Source: an uncultured Pseudomonadales bacterium
Lineage (GTDB): Bacteria; Pseudomonadota; Gammaproteobacteria; Pseudomonadales; Azotimanducaceae
DNA length: 64,000 nucleotides
Direction: 5' to 3'
Assembly: GCA_958296405.1 (NCBI GenBank)
Contig: OY282519.1
Span: forward strand, 1,286,132-1,350,131
The notes below the pieces were generated by a model. That model saw only the letters and a list, made by a program, of their open reading frames with translations, was not told the DNA's origin and made no database searches. Below are positions 52,090 to 61,938 of the stretch, piece after piece (position 1 is the stretch's first letter; each line of letters begins with the position of its first letter). The position numbers and the translations under genes are program-made.

Positions 52090-53028
52090 CTACGCCAGCG
52101 CGTCGAAGTCGAGGGGCGTCCCCGTCAGCCGCTCGAAGGCTTCCAGGTAGCGCTGCATGGTCTGCTCGGCGATGTCCTCCGGCAGCCGCGGCCCCGGCGG
52201 GGCCCCGTCCCAAGCCGCTGCGTCGCGCAAGCGCTTCAGGTAGTCGCGCACATATTGCTTGTCGAAGCTCGGTTGGTCGCGCCCTGGCCGCCACGCATCG
52301 GCGGGCCAGAAGCGCGAACTGTCTGGCGTTAGGAGCTCATCGATGAGCATCGGCCCGTTGCGGCCCATGCCGAACTCGAACTTGCTGTCGGCGAGCACGA
52401 TGCCGCGTTCCAACGCATAGGCGCTGGCCTCGCGATAGAGGCTCAGGGTGGTGTCGCGCAGCCAACGCATGGTCGCGTCGCCCACCAGTGCCGCGCCAGC
52501 GTCGAAAGAGATGTTCTCGTCGTGCTCGCCGGCGGCCGCTTTGGTGGACGGCGTGAACAACGTTTCGGGCAGACGGTCGCCATTGACCAAGCCGCTTGGC
52601 AGCGGGATGCCGCACACAGCGCCGGCGCGCCGGTAGTCCTGCCAACCGCTGCCGGCAAGGTAGCCGCGGGCGATGCATTCAAGCGGCAGTGGGGGGGCGG
52701 CGCGGCATAGCATCACGCGCCCGTGCAACGCGGCGCGCTGGGCGTCCGTTAGGCCGGGCACATCCGCCGCGCGCGTCGAAACGAGGTGATGCGGCACGCT
52801 GCCGGCAAAGCGCTCGAACCAGAACCGCGAAAGCTGGGTCAGCACGATGCCTTTGCCGGCCAGCCCGTTGGCGAGCACGACGTCGAAGGCGCTGATGCGG
52901 TCCGTCGCGACGATGAGCAACCCCGGCTCGCCGCTGGGCAACGCGATGTCGTAGAGATCTCGCACTTTGCCGGAGCGCTTGTTGGGCAGCGCCAAGTCCG
53001 TTGTGAGGACTGATTCGCGGTGGCTCAT
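52090..53028 (-). CDS. purC: Phosphoribosylaminoimidazole-succinocarboxamide synthase
   Basis: A 312-residue SAICAR synthase: KRSGKVRDLYDIA at the ATP-binding start, LLIVATDRISAFDVV, ARGYLAGSGWQDY, STKAAAGEHDENISF, and IVLADSKFEFG and LIDELLTPDSSRFWP. It catalyses ATP-dependent addition of aspartate to CAIR in purine synthesis. This is the longer form (about 300 residues) rather than the 237-residue E. coli form. ATG 53028 (MSHRESVL) chosen; the upstream frame extension has no protein character. Confidence 0.95.
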   Translation of the reverse strand: MSHRESVLTTDLALPNKRSGKVRDLYDIALPSGEPGLLIVATDRISAFDVVLANGLAGKGIVLTQLSRFWFERFAGSVPHHLVSTRAADVPGLTDAQRAALHGRVMLCRAAPPLPLECIARGYLAGSGWQDYRRAGAVCGIPLPSGLVNGDRLPETLFTPSTKAAAGEHDENISFDAGAALVGDATMRWLRDTTLSLYREASAYALERGIVLADSKFEFGMGRNGPMLIDELLTPDSSRFWPADAWRPGRDQPSFDKQYVRDYLKRLRDAAAWDGAPPGPRLPEDIAEQTMQRYLEAFERLTGTPLDFDALA

Positions 53029-53083
53029 GGCGTCGGGTTGCGGGGCTGTTCGCCGTGGGCACGGCGCACCGCCGAGACCGGGG

Positions 53084-54877
53084 TCACGAGTCTCGACATG
53101 GCGCTGCCCGCAGCAACGCCAGCGCCTCGGCGGCTGGCACCGGGCCGCTGAAGAAGTAGCCTTGCCCCTCGCGGCAACCCACGCCGAGCAGATAGTTGAC
53201 CTGCGCTTGGCGCTCGATGCCCTCGGCGAATAGCTCCAAGCCGAGGCCGCGGCACGTCCCGGCCACTGCGTCCACGGCGCGCGTGTCAACCAAAGCGCCT
53301 TGCAGGTCTGCCACGAAGCCGCGGTCGATCTTCAAGGCGTCAATGGGCATCTGCCGCAGTTGCGCCAGCGACGAGTAGCCGGCGCCGAACTCATCGATGG
53401 CGATGCGCGCCCCGCGGTCACGCAGGTGCTGGAGCTTGGGCACCACCAAGGCCGGGTCGCGCATCAACGCGTTCTCCGTGAGCTCCAGCGTTACCGCCGC
53501 GGCCGGCAGACCGGCTGCGGCGAGGGCCGCTTCCAGGTCGCGCACAAAGTTCGCTGCGTCCAACAGCGGCGCCGAAGCGTTGACGCTCACCCGGCAAGAC
53601 GCGAAGCCGGCGGCGCGCCACTTGGCCACTTGCCGGAACGCGGTGGCCTGCACCACGGCGTCCAAGCGGCCGATCAGCCCCGTTTCCTCGGCCAGCGGCA
53701 GGAACTCGTTGGCCTCCACTAGGCAGCCGTCGGCCTGGCGCCAACGCGCCAATGCCTCCATGCCGAGAATCGCCCCGGTGGCGAGCTCCACCTGCGGCTG
53801 GTAGTGCGCTTCGATGTCGCCGGCGTCCAAGGCGTCGCGCAGGGCACGCTCCGTGCTGAGGCGGGCGGAGACGCGTTGATGCATCTTGCTGTCGAACAAG
53901 CGGCAGGCGTCACCCCCTTCGCGCTTGGCGTGGTACATGGCGATGTCCGCGTTGGCGATGAGTTCGCGGGCAGTGGCGCCCGCCTCTGGATAGAGCGCCA
54001 GGCCGGCGCTCGCCGTGGCGGGGAGCGCATCGACGTCCACGGAGAAAGGCTCGCGCAATGCGCCCACCAGCCGCTCGCCCATGGCGACGGCATCCGCCCG
54101 GCTCGACATCTCTGGCAGCAGCAGGGCAAACTCGTCGCCACCATAGCGCGACAGCGTGTCGCCGCGGCGCAGGCAGCCGCGCAAGCGCCTCGCCACGGCC
54201 TGCAGCAGCTGGTCGCCCATGGCGTGGCCATGCTTGTCGTTGACCAGCTTGAATCGGTCTAAGTCCAGAAAGGCGACGGTCAAGCGATGGTTGTCGCGCT
54301 CGGCGTGCGCGATGGCGAGGCTCAACCGATCTTCAAGGATGGCGCGATTCGGCAGGCGCGTGAGCACATCGTGGTAGGCCTGAAAGTGTGCCGCCCTGCT
54401 AATCTCCCCCAACGCCGACAGGTCGCGCGCGACGACGAACGCGCCGGCGAATGTCGCGCTTTGGTACAGCCGCGTCACCGTCACCGCCGCCAACAGCCGC
54501 GTTGATTGCTCGGGACGTGGCCCGGCACGGCTGGAGTGGCGCTTGAAGCGCAGCCGGGCGTGGCGCACGGGCGGCCCCGGCCACTGCGCATCGAAGAGAC
54601 GCCGCGCCGCCTCCGAGTCCTCGCCATCGACCAGCATCGAACAGCGTTGACCGGTGAGCGCTTCTGGCTGGTGCCCCAAAAGGCGCGTGGCGGCGACGTT
54701 GACGAAGCGGATGATGCCGTCTTGGTCCAAGAGGAACATCAGGTCTGGCGAGCCTTCCACCAAGCCACGGTAGAGCGCTCCATGGCTGGTTTTGGCCATG
54801 TCGTCGGGCGGCGCGAGCACATGCGTCAGCACCTCGAACTCGGCGCTGTCGATGTGCTGCGATGGAACGTTGGTCAT
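53084..54877 (-). CDS. PAS-GGDEF-EAL cyclic-di-GMP signalling protein
   Basis: A 597-residue cytosolic protein. A PAS domain (about 35-150: LVEGSPDLMFLLDQDGIIRF) is followed by a GGDEF domain with intact YGGDEFALL and an RRGD inhibitory site five residues before it, so a diguanylate cyclase with product inhibition is likely. The EAL domain has MEALARWR, VNASA, LELTEN, LKIDRGFV and AEGIE, but the metal-binding pair normally written DDFG is DEFG here. That change may lower phosphodiesterase activity. No membrane helix; the PAS domain would supply the signal. Confidence 0.9.
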   Translation of the reverse strand: MTNVPSQHIDSAEFEVLTHVLAPPDDMAKTSHGALYRGLVEGSPDLMFLLDQDGIIRFVNVAATRLLGHQPEALTGQRCSMLVDGEDSEAARRLFDAQWPGPPVRHARLRFKRHSSRAGPRPEQSTRLLAAVTVTRLYQSATFAGAFVVARDLSALGEISRAAHFQAYHDVLTRLPNRAILEDRLSLAIAHAERDNHRLTVAFLDLDRFKLVNDKHGHAMGDQLLQAVARRLRGCLRRGDTLSRYGGDEFALLLPEMSSRADAVAMGERLVGALREPFSVDVDALPATASAGLALYPEAGATARELIANADIAMYHAKREGGDACRLFDSKMHQRVSARLSTERALRDALDAGDIEAHYQPQVELATGAILGMEALARWRQADGCLVEANEFLPLAEETGLIGRLDAVVQATAFRQVAKWRAAGFASCRVSVNASAPLLDAANFVRDLEAALAAAGLPAAAVTLELTENALMRDPALVVPKLQHLRDRGARIAIDEFGAGYSSLAQLRQMPIDALKIDRGFVADLQGALVDTRAVDAVAGTCRGLGLELFAEGIERQAQVNYLLGVGCREGQGYFFSGPVPAAEALALLRAAPCRDS

Positions 54878-54940
54878 GGTGGCGAATTGGGCCTCGGCCA
54901 GAGGGACGCCGCGGGCTGCCGGAGGGTCGCAAGCTACCTG

Positions 54941-55516
54941 TCAGCCGCCCACTTTTCCAGTTCCGATGTCGAAGATGTCCATGACGCGGCTGAGGGCGGA
55001 GAGCGCCAACGCATGGCGCAAACGGCCCTCCGCGACCTCTGCCTTGAGCTCGGCGGGCGTCGCCAGCAGCACGTTGATGGCCTCGCCGCCGCCGGGCGTG
55101 GGTGCCGCCACGCGCTGGACGCCTTCCGCCAAGAAGTGATGGCAGAGGTGTGGGTGGATGGCGGGATTCGGCTCAACGGCGCCGAGGTCGCGCCACTGCC
55201 CGCCGGCGTAGCCCGTCTCCTCCAAGAGCTCGCGCTGGGCGGCCTGCAGGGGCGTCTCGCCGGCATCCACCATGCCGCCGGGCGTCTCCAAGGTGCAGGC
55301 GCCCGAACCGAAGCGGTACTGCTCCACCATCACTGAGCGCCCGGCCTTGTCGAGCGCCACGCAGTTCACCCAGTCCACGGATTCGAGCACCAGCCGCTTC
55401 AGCGGCGCGCCGCCGTTGGGATGTCGCATCCAGTCGTAGCGCACTTGGAAGAGGCCTAGGTTTGGCCCGCGCTCAGAGGCCGTGCGTTCCCAGACGAGAC
55501 CGTTTTTGTCGCTCAT
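54941..55516 (-). CDS. Nudix hydrolase, ADP-ribose pyrophosphatase-like
   Basis: A protein of about 191 residues with a canonical Nudix box (GGMVDAGE, then REL.EETGY) in the middle and an N-terminal strand region like ADP-ribose pyrophosphatases (VWERTASERG). It hydrolyses a nucleoside-diphosphate-linked metabolite. ATG 55516 (MSDKNGLV) is preferred over the ATG six codons upstream. Confidence 0.82.
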   Translation of the reverse strand: MSDKNGLVWERTASERGPNLGLFQVRYDWMRHPNGGAPLKRLVLESVDWVNCVALDKAGRSVMVEQYRFGSGACTLETPGGMVDAGETPLQAAQRELLEETGYAGGQWRDLGAVEPNPAIHPHLCHHFLAEGVQRVAAPTPGGGEAINVLLATPAELKAEVAEGRLRHALALSALSRVMDIFDIGTGKVGG

Positions 55517-55628
55517 GCGTTGCCGATGCTCCATGTCGCCGTGGCCGCGGGCATTGTCAAGCTGTGCCGGAAGCCTGCCTTGGGTGGCGCGATGCCCAGT
55601 GCGCCAACGAGTGCCTTTGCGGCGGCGC

Positions 55629-56882
55629 TCATTCGTAACCAGTCAGTTCCATGTAGCCGCGCCCGACGTCGCGCCCGTCGGATGCGTACACGCGCACCAG
55701 CCCTTCCCAGTAGCGCACCAACGTGTTCATCACTTGGTCATCGATGGCGGCTTCAATGGTGAGCGACTGCACACGCTGCAATGGCGCGGCATCCGGCTGC
55801 CCCGTTGCGGTGCGCGGTCGGTAGGCTAGGGGTTGCGCGAACGCGAGCCGCCAGCGAACGGGCCAGCGCGACCCGTCGGCGTCGCGCCACCAACGCAGCG
55901 CAGTGAGGGTGAAGTCTCCCGCCCGCAGCGCGCGGCGTCCGTCGGCGTCGATGATGAGCCCCTGATTGTAAGCATCGGTTGCGCCGTCGCGGCGTCGCAA
56001 CGTGAAGGCCATGACGTCCAAGCCGTCTTGCAACTGCAGGGCGAACCAATTCCAGCCTTGGTGTTCGTTGGCGAGCACGCCGCTGCTCCACTCCCGATCC
56101 AGCCAGCCAAGCCCAGTGACGGGCACGGCGCCGTCGCCGGCCAACACATCGCCGGCGATGGCGATGCGCGGCATGGAGTAGTAGTGCGAGGCGTTGTTCG
56201 GCCCCTTTGCCGACAGGCCGCCATCGCCTTGCGGCGTCGGCTCGCTGCCGCTGGTGAGCGTGAGGTTGAAGCCGAACTCGGCGTCGCGCGCCGTGAGGCG
56301 CATGGGATAGAAGGCGCTGCCGGTGGACGCGAGCCGCCAACCGTCGATCCAGAGCGCGAACGGCGCGGCTTTGACGCCGGCCAGCCGCCGATGCCCGCGG
56401 GTGAGCCGTTCGGCTTCAAGGTGGCGCTCACGGGAGACGTCTGTGAGCGCCAAGTGAGCCATGTAGAGCTGGGTGGCGCGCCAGCCGCCGCCGGCGGCGC
56501 CGGGGACGAGCCCTTGGCGGAACAGCGTGAACTGCATTCCATACTCCTGCCCTTGGGCGTCCGCCAACGCCGCGGTGAGGTACCACCACTCGGTGCGGAA
56601 GCATGGGTGCGCGCCGTGATCCGCGGGGAAGGTCAACGGCACGATGCGATCCGCCACTTGGAACCCCGCCGCGCCGTCGCTGCTGAGCGCGTCCGCTAGA
56701 CGGAATCCGCGGGCAGGTGGTTGGGCGACGGGTTCGGAGGAGGGGGTGGGTCGCGTTGTCGTCGCGGCTAGCGCATCGCCCGCCTGCGCATCGGCGGCGA
56801 ACGCCGTGGCGGCCGGTGCCACCGCTGCACCCGTGCATGCCGCCGCGGCGGCCAACGCGATGGCGGCGGCGCGGGCCATCAT
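55629..56882 (-). CDS. AttH/CrtC-like hydrolase lipoprotein of an FtsX-type ABC system
   Basis: A protein of about 417 residues with a lipoprotein-like signal (AIALAAAAAC). The AttH/carotenoid 1,2-hydratase-like fold follows: FPADHGAHPCFRTEWWYLTA, QFTLFRQGL, MAHLALTDV, GLGWLDREWSSG, GWNWFALQLQDGLDVMAFTLR. Proteins of this kind are often encoded with an FtsX permease and a LolD-type ATPase. ATG 56882 overlaps the permease TGA. It is probably periplasmic and lipid-anchored; the natural substrate is unknown. Confidence 0.78.
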   Translation of the reverse strand: MMARAAAIALAAAAACTGAAVAPAATAFAADAQAGDALAATTTRPTPSSEPVAQPPARGFRLADALSSDGAAGFQVADRIVPLTFPADHGAHPCFRTEWWYLTAALADAQGQEYGMQFTLFRQGLVPGAAGGGWRATQLYMAHLALTDVSRERHLEAERLTRGHRRLAGVKAAPFALWIDGWRLASTGSAFYPMRLTARDAEFGFNLTLTSGSEPTPQGDGGLSAKGPNNASHYYSMPRIAIAGDVLAGDGAVPVTGLGWLDREWSSGVLANEHQGWNWFALQLQDGLDVMAFTLRRRDGATDAYNQGLIIDADGRRALRAGDFTLTALRWWRDADGSRWPVRWRLAFAQPLAYRPRTATGQPDAAPLQRVQSLTIEAAIDDQVMNTLVRYWEGLVRVYASDGRDVGRGYMELTGYE

Positions 56883-59353
56883 GTCAGCGCATAGGCGCTT
56901 GGCGCCGTCAGCGCCTTCATGGTGCGCCATGCTGGTGCGAGGCCGGCCAGCGCCGCCGCGGCGACGCCGAGCAACAGCGGTTCCGCCAACGTCGCCGGCG
57001 GCACGACCAAGGTCATCGACCAGCCAAACGCCCGCGGGTTGACCAGTTCGCACAGCGCCCATGCGATGGCGCAGCCAAGCGGCGCCGCCAACACGGCCGC
57101 GGTGACGCCAAGGAGCGCGCTCTGCGCAACCGCGAGCCGAGCGATGCGCTGCCGCGTCGCCCCTAGCGTGTACAGCAACCGCTGCTCGCTTAGGCGCCGC
57201 GCCTGCATGGCCGCGAGCGCCGCGTAGAGGCCGGCAATTGCCACGGCCAAAGCGATCAACGTGAGCCGCGACGACAGTTCATGGGAACGGTCGAACACGT
57301 CTAGCGCGCGTTCCCGCAGCCCCACGTCGTCGCGCACCGCGGCGCTGGGGAAGCGCGCGGCGACGGCGTTGGCAAGGGTGGCGCGCCAATGATCCTCGCC
57401 TTGCATGGCGGCGTCTGGAAGGATGGCTGCGTTCGAGAACGTGGCGCCACCAAGGGCGGGCGCCCAGTGCGCGGCGGCTGCGACGATGCTGGGCACGGCA
57501 GTGCCATACTCCCGAAACAGCCCCGCAACCTGCGCCGGCAACGGGCCTTGGCCACCATCGAGCAACACGGTGTCGCTGGGCTCGATGCCGTAGGCGCGGG
57601 CGCCGCTTTCGCTCAGCAATACCGCGTTGCCCAAGGTGTCTGGGCGCCCGTGGCGCAAGGCTTCCACCGCGTCGTCCGGCACCAAGCGCAGCCGCGCTGG
57701 CCGGCCGTCAACGAGGGCATTGGCGCTGCCATAACGCCGCACCTTGGCGACGCCCGGCAACTGTTCCAGCCAAGCCAAGGTCTCGGCGTCGGCTCGCTGC
57801 GGCGCCGCGAACTCCACATAGATGCCCGGCCAGTAAGTGTGTTCCAACAGGGCGGCGAAATCCCGCCGGAAGCTCTCCACCATCACGGCCACGCCGATGG
57901 CCGCGGCGATGGCGATGGTGAGGGCGCTCACCGCCACGCTCAACTCACCGAGCTGGTTGGCGAGGGAACGCAGCGTGGCGCGGCGCACGATCGTCCCAAG
58001 GGCGTTTGCGGCACTCGCCGCCCGCCCGCGGTCCGGCCTTGGCCTGTGGCCGACCAAGCGCCGCCGCGCAAGCGCTGCGATGGCGGGCGTGACGAAGGCG
58101 ATTTGCAGGCCGCACAGGGCGAGGATCACCGCAAACGCGGCGGCGAGCGTGTTGGCCGTTGCCGCAACGCCGAGCAGCGTGGCGGCGAGGGCCGTGAACA
58201 CCGGCGCCGCCCAGCGGCGGCGCTTGCCGGCCGTGGCGGCGAATGCGCCCAAGGCGCCGACGCCAACGCCGCCGATCATGCCCTTCAACGCGGCGATGTT
58301 GCCGAGCGCCACGGGTTCCGCTGACCACAGCGGAGAATCGATGAGCGCGCCGGCCAATGTCCAACCCGCGCCGATGCCGATGGCGGCGCCCAAGCCTCCC
58401 AACGCCGCTCCTTCCACCACGAACAAGCCCCGCAGCGTGCGCCGGCCCACGCCGATGGCCATGAGCCGCTCAGTGTCACGCGCGCGGCGGGCGACATTGG
58501 CATGGGTCGCCTGATAGATGAGGAACGCCGCGACGAAGAGCGCCAGAAAGCCGAGTGCGCTCAAGTTGAACGTGAGCGCCTGCGCGAAGCGGCGGGTCGG
58601 CTCGGTGTCATCGAGCGCTGCGGCTTGCCAACCCGCGCCGAAGTCGATGCCACTCTGCGCGCCGAACGCGGCCGCGCTTCCCGGCAGCCAGCGATCCATC
58701 GCGCTGGCGCCGCGTGGAGAACGGATCCACACCGCAGTGAGCGTGCGCCGCCCAAGGAGTTCCCGCGCCAGCGCGATGTCCACCAACAGGTGCCGCTCAC
58801 GGGCGGGAAAAGTGCCAACGATGTCGATGCGAACGAACGGCGGCGCTGCGCCGATGTGCGCCACGTCGCCCGTGTTCAGCCCCAAGCCCTCGCTTGCCAA
58901 CGCAGCTTGGCCGCGCAACAGCTCGACCAGGATTCCTTGGCCTTGCCGCGGCAGCGCGTCGGCGTCGTGCTCATCCGCTCCGGCCCCAGCGGCGCGAGCG
59001 TCCGCCAGCAGATCGATGCCAAGGATGCGCGTCGGTGCGCCGCCGATGCTGGCGTGCCCTTCGATGGCTGGCACCATCGCCGCGATGGGACCAACGGCGC
59101 CAGCCCGCCAACGGTCGCGCAGGTCGAAGTAGTCGTCGGTGCTGATCGCACCGCCGCGGATGGCGTGGGTGTAGCCGGCCAGCAGCGCGTCCTGGCTGAG
59201 TTGATCGCGGATGCGCTCGCTCACGAGGTGGACAGCGACCATGGAGGCGACGCCGAGGGCTGTTGCCAGCACCGTGGCGGCGGTGGCGCCGGGAGTGCGC
59301 GCCAAGTAGCGCAGTTGACGCCGCGTTAGCAGACGCAAGCTCCACAAGCTCAC
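56879..59353 (-). CDS. FtsX-family ABC permease, two-module (MacB/LolC-like)
   Basis: A protein of about 824 residues with an N-terminal helix (LARTPGATAATVLATALGVASMVAVHLV), a long periplasmic domain, a block of helices (FLALFVAAFLIYQATHANVARRARDTERLMAIGV), a second periplasmic domain, and a final set (SSRLTLIALAVAIAGLYAAL, LYTLGATRQRIARL). This is the duplicated FtsX architecture of permeases that work on lipids or lipoproteins by mechanotransmission. GTG 59353 (VSLWSLRL) overlaps the ATPase TGA. It functions with the ATPase upstream and the AttH-like lipoprotein downstream. Confidence 0.87.
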   Translation of the reverse strand: MSLWSLRLLTRRQLRYLARTPGATAATVLATALGVASMVAVHLVSERIRDQLSQDALLAGYTHAIRGGAISTDDYFDLRDRWRAGAVGPIAAMVPAIEGHASIGGAPTRILGIDLLADARAAGAGADEHDADALPRQGQGILVELLRGQAALASEGLGLNTGDVAHIGAAPPFVRIDIVGTFPARERHLLVDIALARELLGRRTLTAVWIRSPRGASAMDRWLPGSAAAFGAQSGIDFGAGWQAAALDDTEPTRRFAQALTFNLSALGFLALFVAAFLIYQATHANVARRARDTERLMAIGVGRRTLRGLFVVEGAALGGLGAAIGIGAGWTLAGALIDSPLWSAEPVALGNIAALKGMIGGVGVGALGAFAATAGKRRRWAAPVFTALAATLLGVAATANTLAAAFAVILALCGLQIAFVTPAIAALARRRLVGHRPRPDRGRAASAANALGTIVRRATLRSLANQLGELSVAVSALTIAIAAAIGVAVMVESFRRDFAALLEHTYWPGIYVEFAAPQRADAETLAWLEQLPGVAKVRRYGSANALVDGRPARLRLVPDDAVEALRHGRPDTLGNAVLLSESGARAYGIEPSDTVLLDGGQGPLPAQVAGLFREYGTAVPSIVAAAAHWAPALGGATFSNAAILPDAAMQGEDHWRATLANAVAARFPSAAVRDDVGLRERALDVFDRSHELSSRLTLIALAVAIAGLYAALAAMQARRLSEQRLLYTLGATRQRIARLAVAQSALLGVTAAVLAAPLGCAIAWALCELVNPRAFGWSMTLVVPPATLAEPLLLGVAAAALAGLAPAWRTMKALTAPSAYALT

Positions 59354-60018
59354 CGCAGCGCCACCACGGTGTCCGCCTCGTTGGCGACGCGCTCGCTGTG
59401 CGTGGCCAGCACCAGCGCCGCGCCGGCTTTGCGCGTTTCTTCCCACAGGCAAGCGACGACGCGCTCGGCATTCGCCGCGTCGAGATTGCCGGTGGGCTCG
59501 TCTGCGAGCAGCAGCGGCGGGCAGTGCGCCAAGGCGCGAGCCACTGCCGCGCGTTGCTGTTCGCCGCCGGAGAGCTGTTCGGGAAAGCGATTGCGTGACG
59601 CGCCGATGCCGAGGTCTTCAAGGCGTTGCAGCGCGGCGTCGGCGAGGTGCGGCTGCCCCGTCAACTCCAATGGCAGCAGCACGTTCTCGCCCACCGTCAA
59701 TGTCGGCACGAGGTTGAAGAACTGGAACACGAAACCGACGTGGCGGCGCCGGTAGGCGACGCGCTGCGCCTCTGACAGTTCATGCACCCGCACCTCGCGC
59801 TGGGTGCTGTCTTCGCCCTCCAGTGTCAAGCGAATGGTGCCTTCGTGCGCGGCGATGAGGCCGCCGATCAGGTTGAGCAGGGTGGACTTGCCGCTGCCGC
59901 TCGGCCCCAACAGCACCAATTTTTCGCCGCGCTGCGCGGTGAGATGAAGATGCCGCAGAATCCAGCGCTGCGCCGCCCCGTCGCCTAGGCGCACGCCCAA
60001 GTCTTCAACTTGCAGCAT
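59350..60018 (-). CDS. ABC transporter ATPase, LolD/MacB type
   Basis: A 222-residue ATPase: Walker A GPSGSGKST, FQFFNLVPTLTVGENVLLPLEL (family-specific Q-loop region), signature LSGGEQQR, Walker B LLLADEPTGNLD, and H-loop LATHS. It is the first gene of a three-gene overlapping operon (ATPase, FtsX permease, AttH-like lipoprotein). Confidence 0.92.
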   Translation of the reverse strand: MLQVEDLGVRLGDGAAQRWILRHLHLTAQRGEKLVLLGPSGSGKSTLLNLIGGLIAAHEGTIRLTLEGEDSTQREVRVHELSEAQRVAYRRRHVGFVFQFFNLVPTLTVGENVLLPLELTGQPHLADAALQRLEDLGIGASRNRFPEQLSGGEQQRAAVARALAHCPPLLLADEPTGNLDAANAERVVACLWEETRKAGAALVLATHSERVANEADTVVALR

Positions 60019-60355
60019 GGCTCACGCCGGCGGTGCGAATGGCGGGGCGGGACAAGTGATGCCGCGGGCCGTGGGCGGCGGCGTCAGCGCAAGGCGGTGC
60101 GTCATGTGGACGGGCGCCGGTGTGCGCGGCGGAGTGCGGGTTGGCAAGCAAGCGTCAACCGGCGGCGCACCACACTGCCATCGCCTCCAAGGCGTCCAGC
60201 GCACGGCCTTCATCCTGCGGCAGGAGGGCGATCAGGCGATGCGCGCCGATGCCGAACAAACCAAGTTTCATTGGCTGACCCTGCCGGACATGACGTAGAC
60301 CGCTTTGGCGCGGAGATTGCCCGTGAGGAACCGTGCGGCGCGGTTTAGGAGTGCT
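60019..60355. other. Intergenic region upstream of the ABC operon
   Basis: No convincing gene was found. Short readings on both strands have no family match. It should contain the promoter of the minus-strand ATPase gene, but no clear box is visible. Confidence 0.4.
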
Positions 60356-60500
60356 TCAAGCTCGCTCGGGGTCAATGTGTTCTCGGCCGGCGTTGGCGAT
60401 GTGCCACGCTAGCACCGGAGGCGCCGCGTTGCCAATCTGTGTTCGGGCGCCGGGCCAGTCGAATCCCATCCCGGCGACCAGCCCGAGCCCAACACCCGCC
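60356..60500 (-). pseudogene. Scrap of the C-terminus of a DNA cytosine-5 methyltransferase
   Basis: The minus strand reads GMGFDWPGARTQIGNAAPP, then VLAWHIANA, ending at a stop at 60356-60358. F.W.G.RTQIGNA.PP.LA..IA is the diagnostic C-terminal motif X region of Dcm-type C5 methyltransferases. Upstream the reading quickly loses similarity and stops, so only the last 40-50 codons survive. It suggests a lost restriction-modification or orphan methylation gene next to the nuo operon. Confidence 0.5.
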
Positions 60501-60597
60501 AAAGCGTTGACTTCGGGATGGCCCTGTTGGTGGCGGCACTGTCGGAAGGTCTAACGACGGGTCAGTCAGCGGCGTCGGGACGGGTGCGCCAGCGGCG

Positions 60598-61908
60598 TCA
60601 TCGGTAGCGGCAGGCGCCGGTGCGGATGTGTTCCTCAAAGTCCTCGCGGAAGTACTTGAGGGCGCTCGCCAGCGGCTCGATCGCGCCGGGCGCGTGCAGA
60701 CAGAAGGTGTTGGTCGCGCCGCCGATGAAGGCAGCGTTGCGGTCCAGCAGCTCAAGATCGCCTTCCTTGCCGCGGCCTTCCTCAATGTCGATGAGCAGTT
60801 GCTCCACCCACGGCAGCCCTTCCCGGCACGGGGTGCAGAAGCCGCAGGATTCTTGGGCAAAGAAGTGCTCCAAATTGCGGCACATGTCCACCGGGCAGAT
60901 GGAATCGTCCATCAGGATCATGGTGCCGGTGCCCATGCGGCTGCCGGCCTTCTGAATCGTGCCGTAGTCCATCGCCAAATCGAAGTGCTCGGCCACCAGA
61001 AAGTCCGTCGAGGCGCCGCCGGGCAGGATGCCGCGCAGCGCGTAGCCATCCTGCATGCCGCCAGCATGCTCCTCGATGATTTCGCGGATGGGGGTGCCAA
61101 TCGGCAGTTCCCACAGCCCCGGCTGCTTGACGCGGCCAGACACGCCGTAGAGCTTGGTGCCGGCGTCGTCGCCAATGCCCAGCTCGTGATACCACTCGGC
61201 GCCGTTCCTGATGATGGCGGGAACGTTGCAAAACGTCTCCACGTTGTTGACGATGGTGGGGCGTCCCCAAGCGCCGCTGGCCGGGGGAAATGGCGGCTTC
61301 TGGCGGGGTTGCGCGCGTTTGCCTTCCAAGGCGTTCAAGAGCGCGGTTTCTTCGCCGCAGATGTAGCGGCCGCCGCTGCGGTGGATGCGCAGCTCGAAAT
61401 CAAAACCGCTGCCGACGATGTTCTTGCCGAGGTAGCCCTTGGCCGCCGCCGCGTCGATGGCGTCCTGCAGTTGCCGGTAGGCCGCGTGGTATTCGCCGCG
61501 CAGGAACACATAGCCGTGGCTCGCTTGGATCGCCCAAGCGCCGAGGATCATGCCTTCAACAAGCAGGTGCGGGTTGCGCTCCAAGAGGTAACGGTCTTTG
61601 AAGGTGCCGGGCTCCATCTCGTCCGCGTTGCAGACGAGGTACTTGGGGCCGCTGCCGGCGGCATCGCCTTGCGGCACGAAGCTCCACTTGATGCCAGTGG
61701 GGAAGCCGGCTCCGCCGCGCCCGCGCAGGTTGGCTTCCTTCACCAAGTCGATCACTTCGGCTGGCGTCATGGACGTGAGCGCCGTCCGCGCCGCAGCGTA
61801 GCCTTCGTGGGATTCGTAGGCGGCCAAGCCCACCGCGCCGCCCACTGCTTCGATGACGCCGATCAGGGGCGCTTCAGCGGGTGTCTTGCCGTTGCCTTCC
61901 GCCATCAC
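60598..61908 (-). CDS. nuoF: NADH-quinone oxidoreductase subunit F
   Basis: A 436-residue protein with FMN/NADH site [49 protein letters not shown], and the N3 [4Fe-4S] ligands in [12 protein letters not shown] plus a later FCLHAPGA cysteine. It accepts electrons from NADH in complex I and passes them from FMN to the cluster chain. The gene follows nuoE with a gap of about 30 bp, in the usual nuo order. Confidence 0.96.
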   Translation of the reverse strand: MMAEGNGKTPAEAPLIGVIEAVGGAVGLAAYESHEGYAAARTALTSMTPAEVIDLVKEANLRGRGGAGFPTGIKWSFVPQGDAAGSGPKYLVCNADEMEPGTFKDRYLLERNPHLLVEGMILGAWAIQASHGYVFLRGEYHAAYRQLQDAIDAAAAKGYLGKNIVGSGFDFELRIHRSGGRYICGEETALLNALEGKRAQPRQKPPFPPASGAWGRPTIVNNVETFCNVPAIIRNGAEWYHELGIGDDAGTKLYGVSGRVKQPGLWELPIGTPIREIIEEHAGGMQDGYALRGILPGGASTDFLVAEHFDLAMDYGTIQKAGSRMGTGTMILMDDSICPVDMCRNLEHFFAQESCGFCTPCREGLPWVEQLLIDIEEGRGKEGDLELLDRNAAFIGGATNTFCLHAPGAIEPLASALKYFREDFEEHIRTGACRYR

Positions 61909-61938
61909 TTGTCACCTGCCATCACTCGCAGCCGGCCA

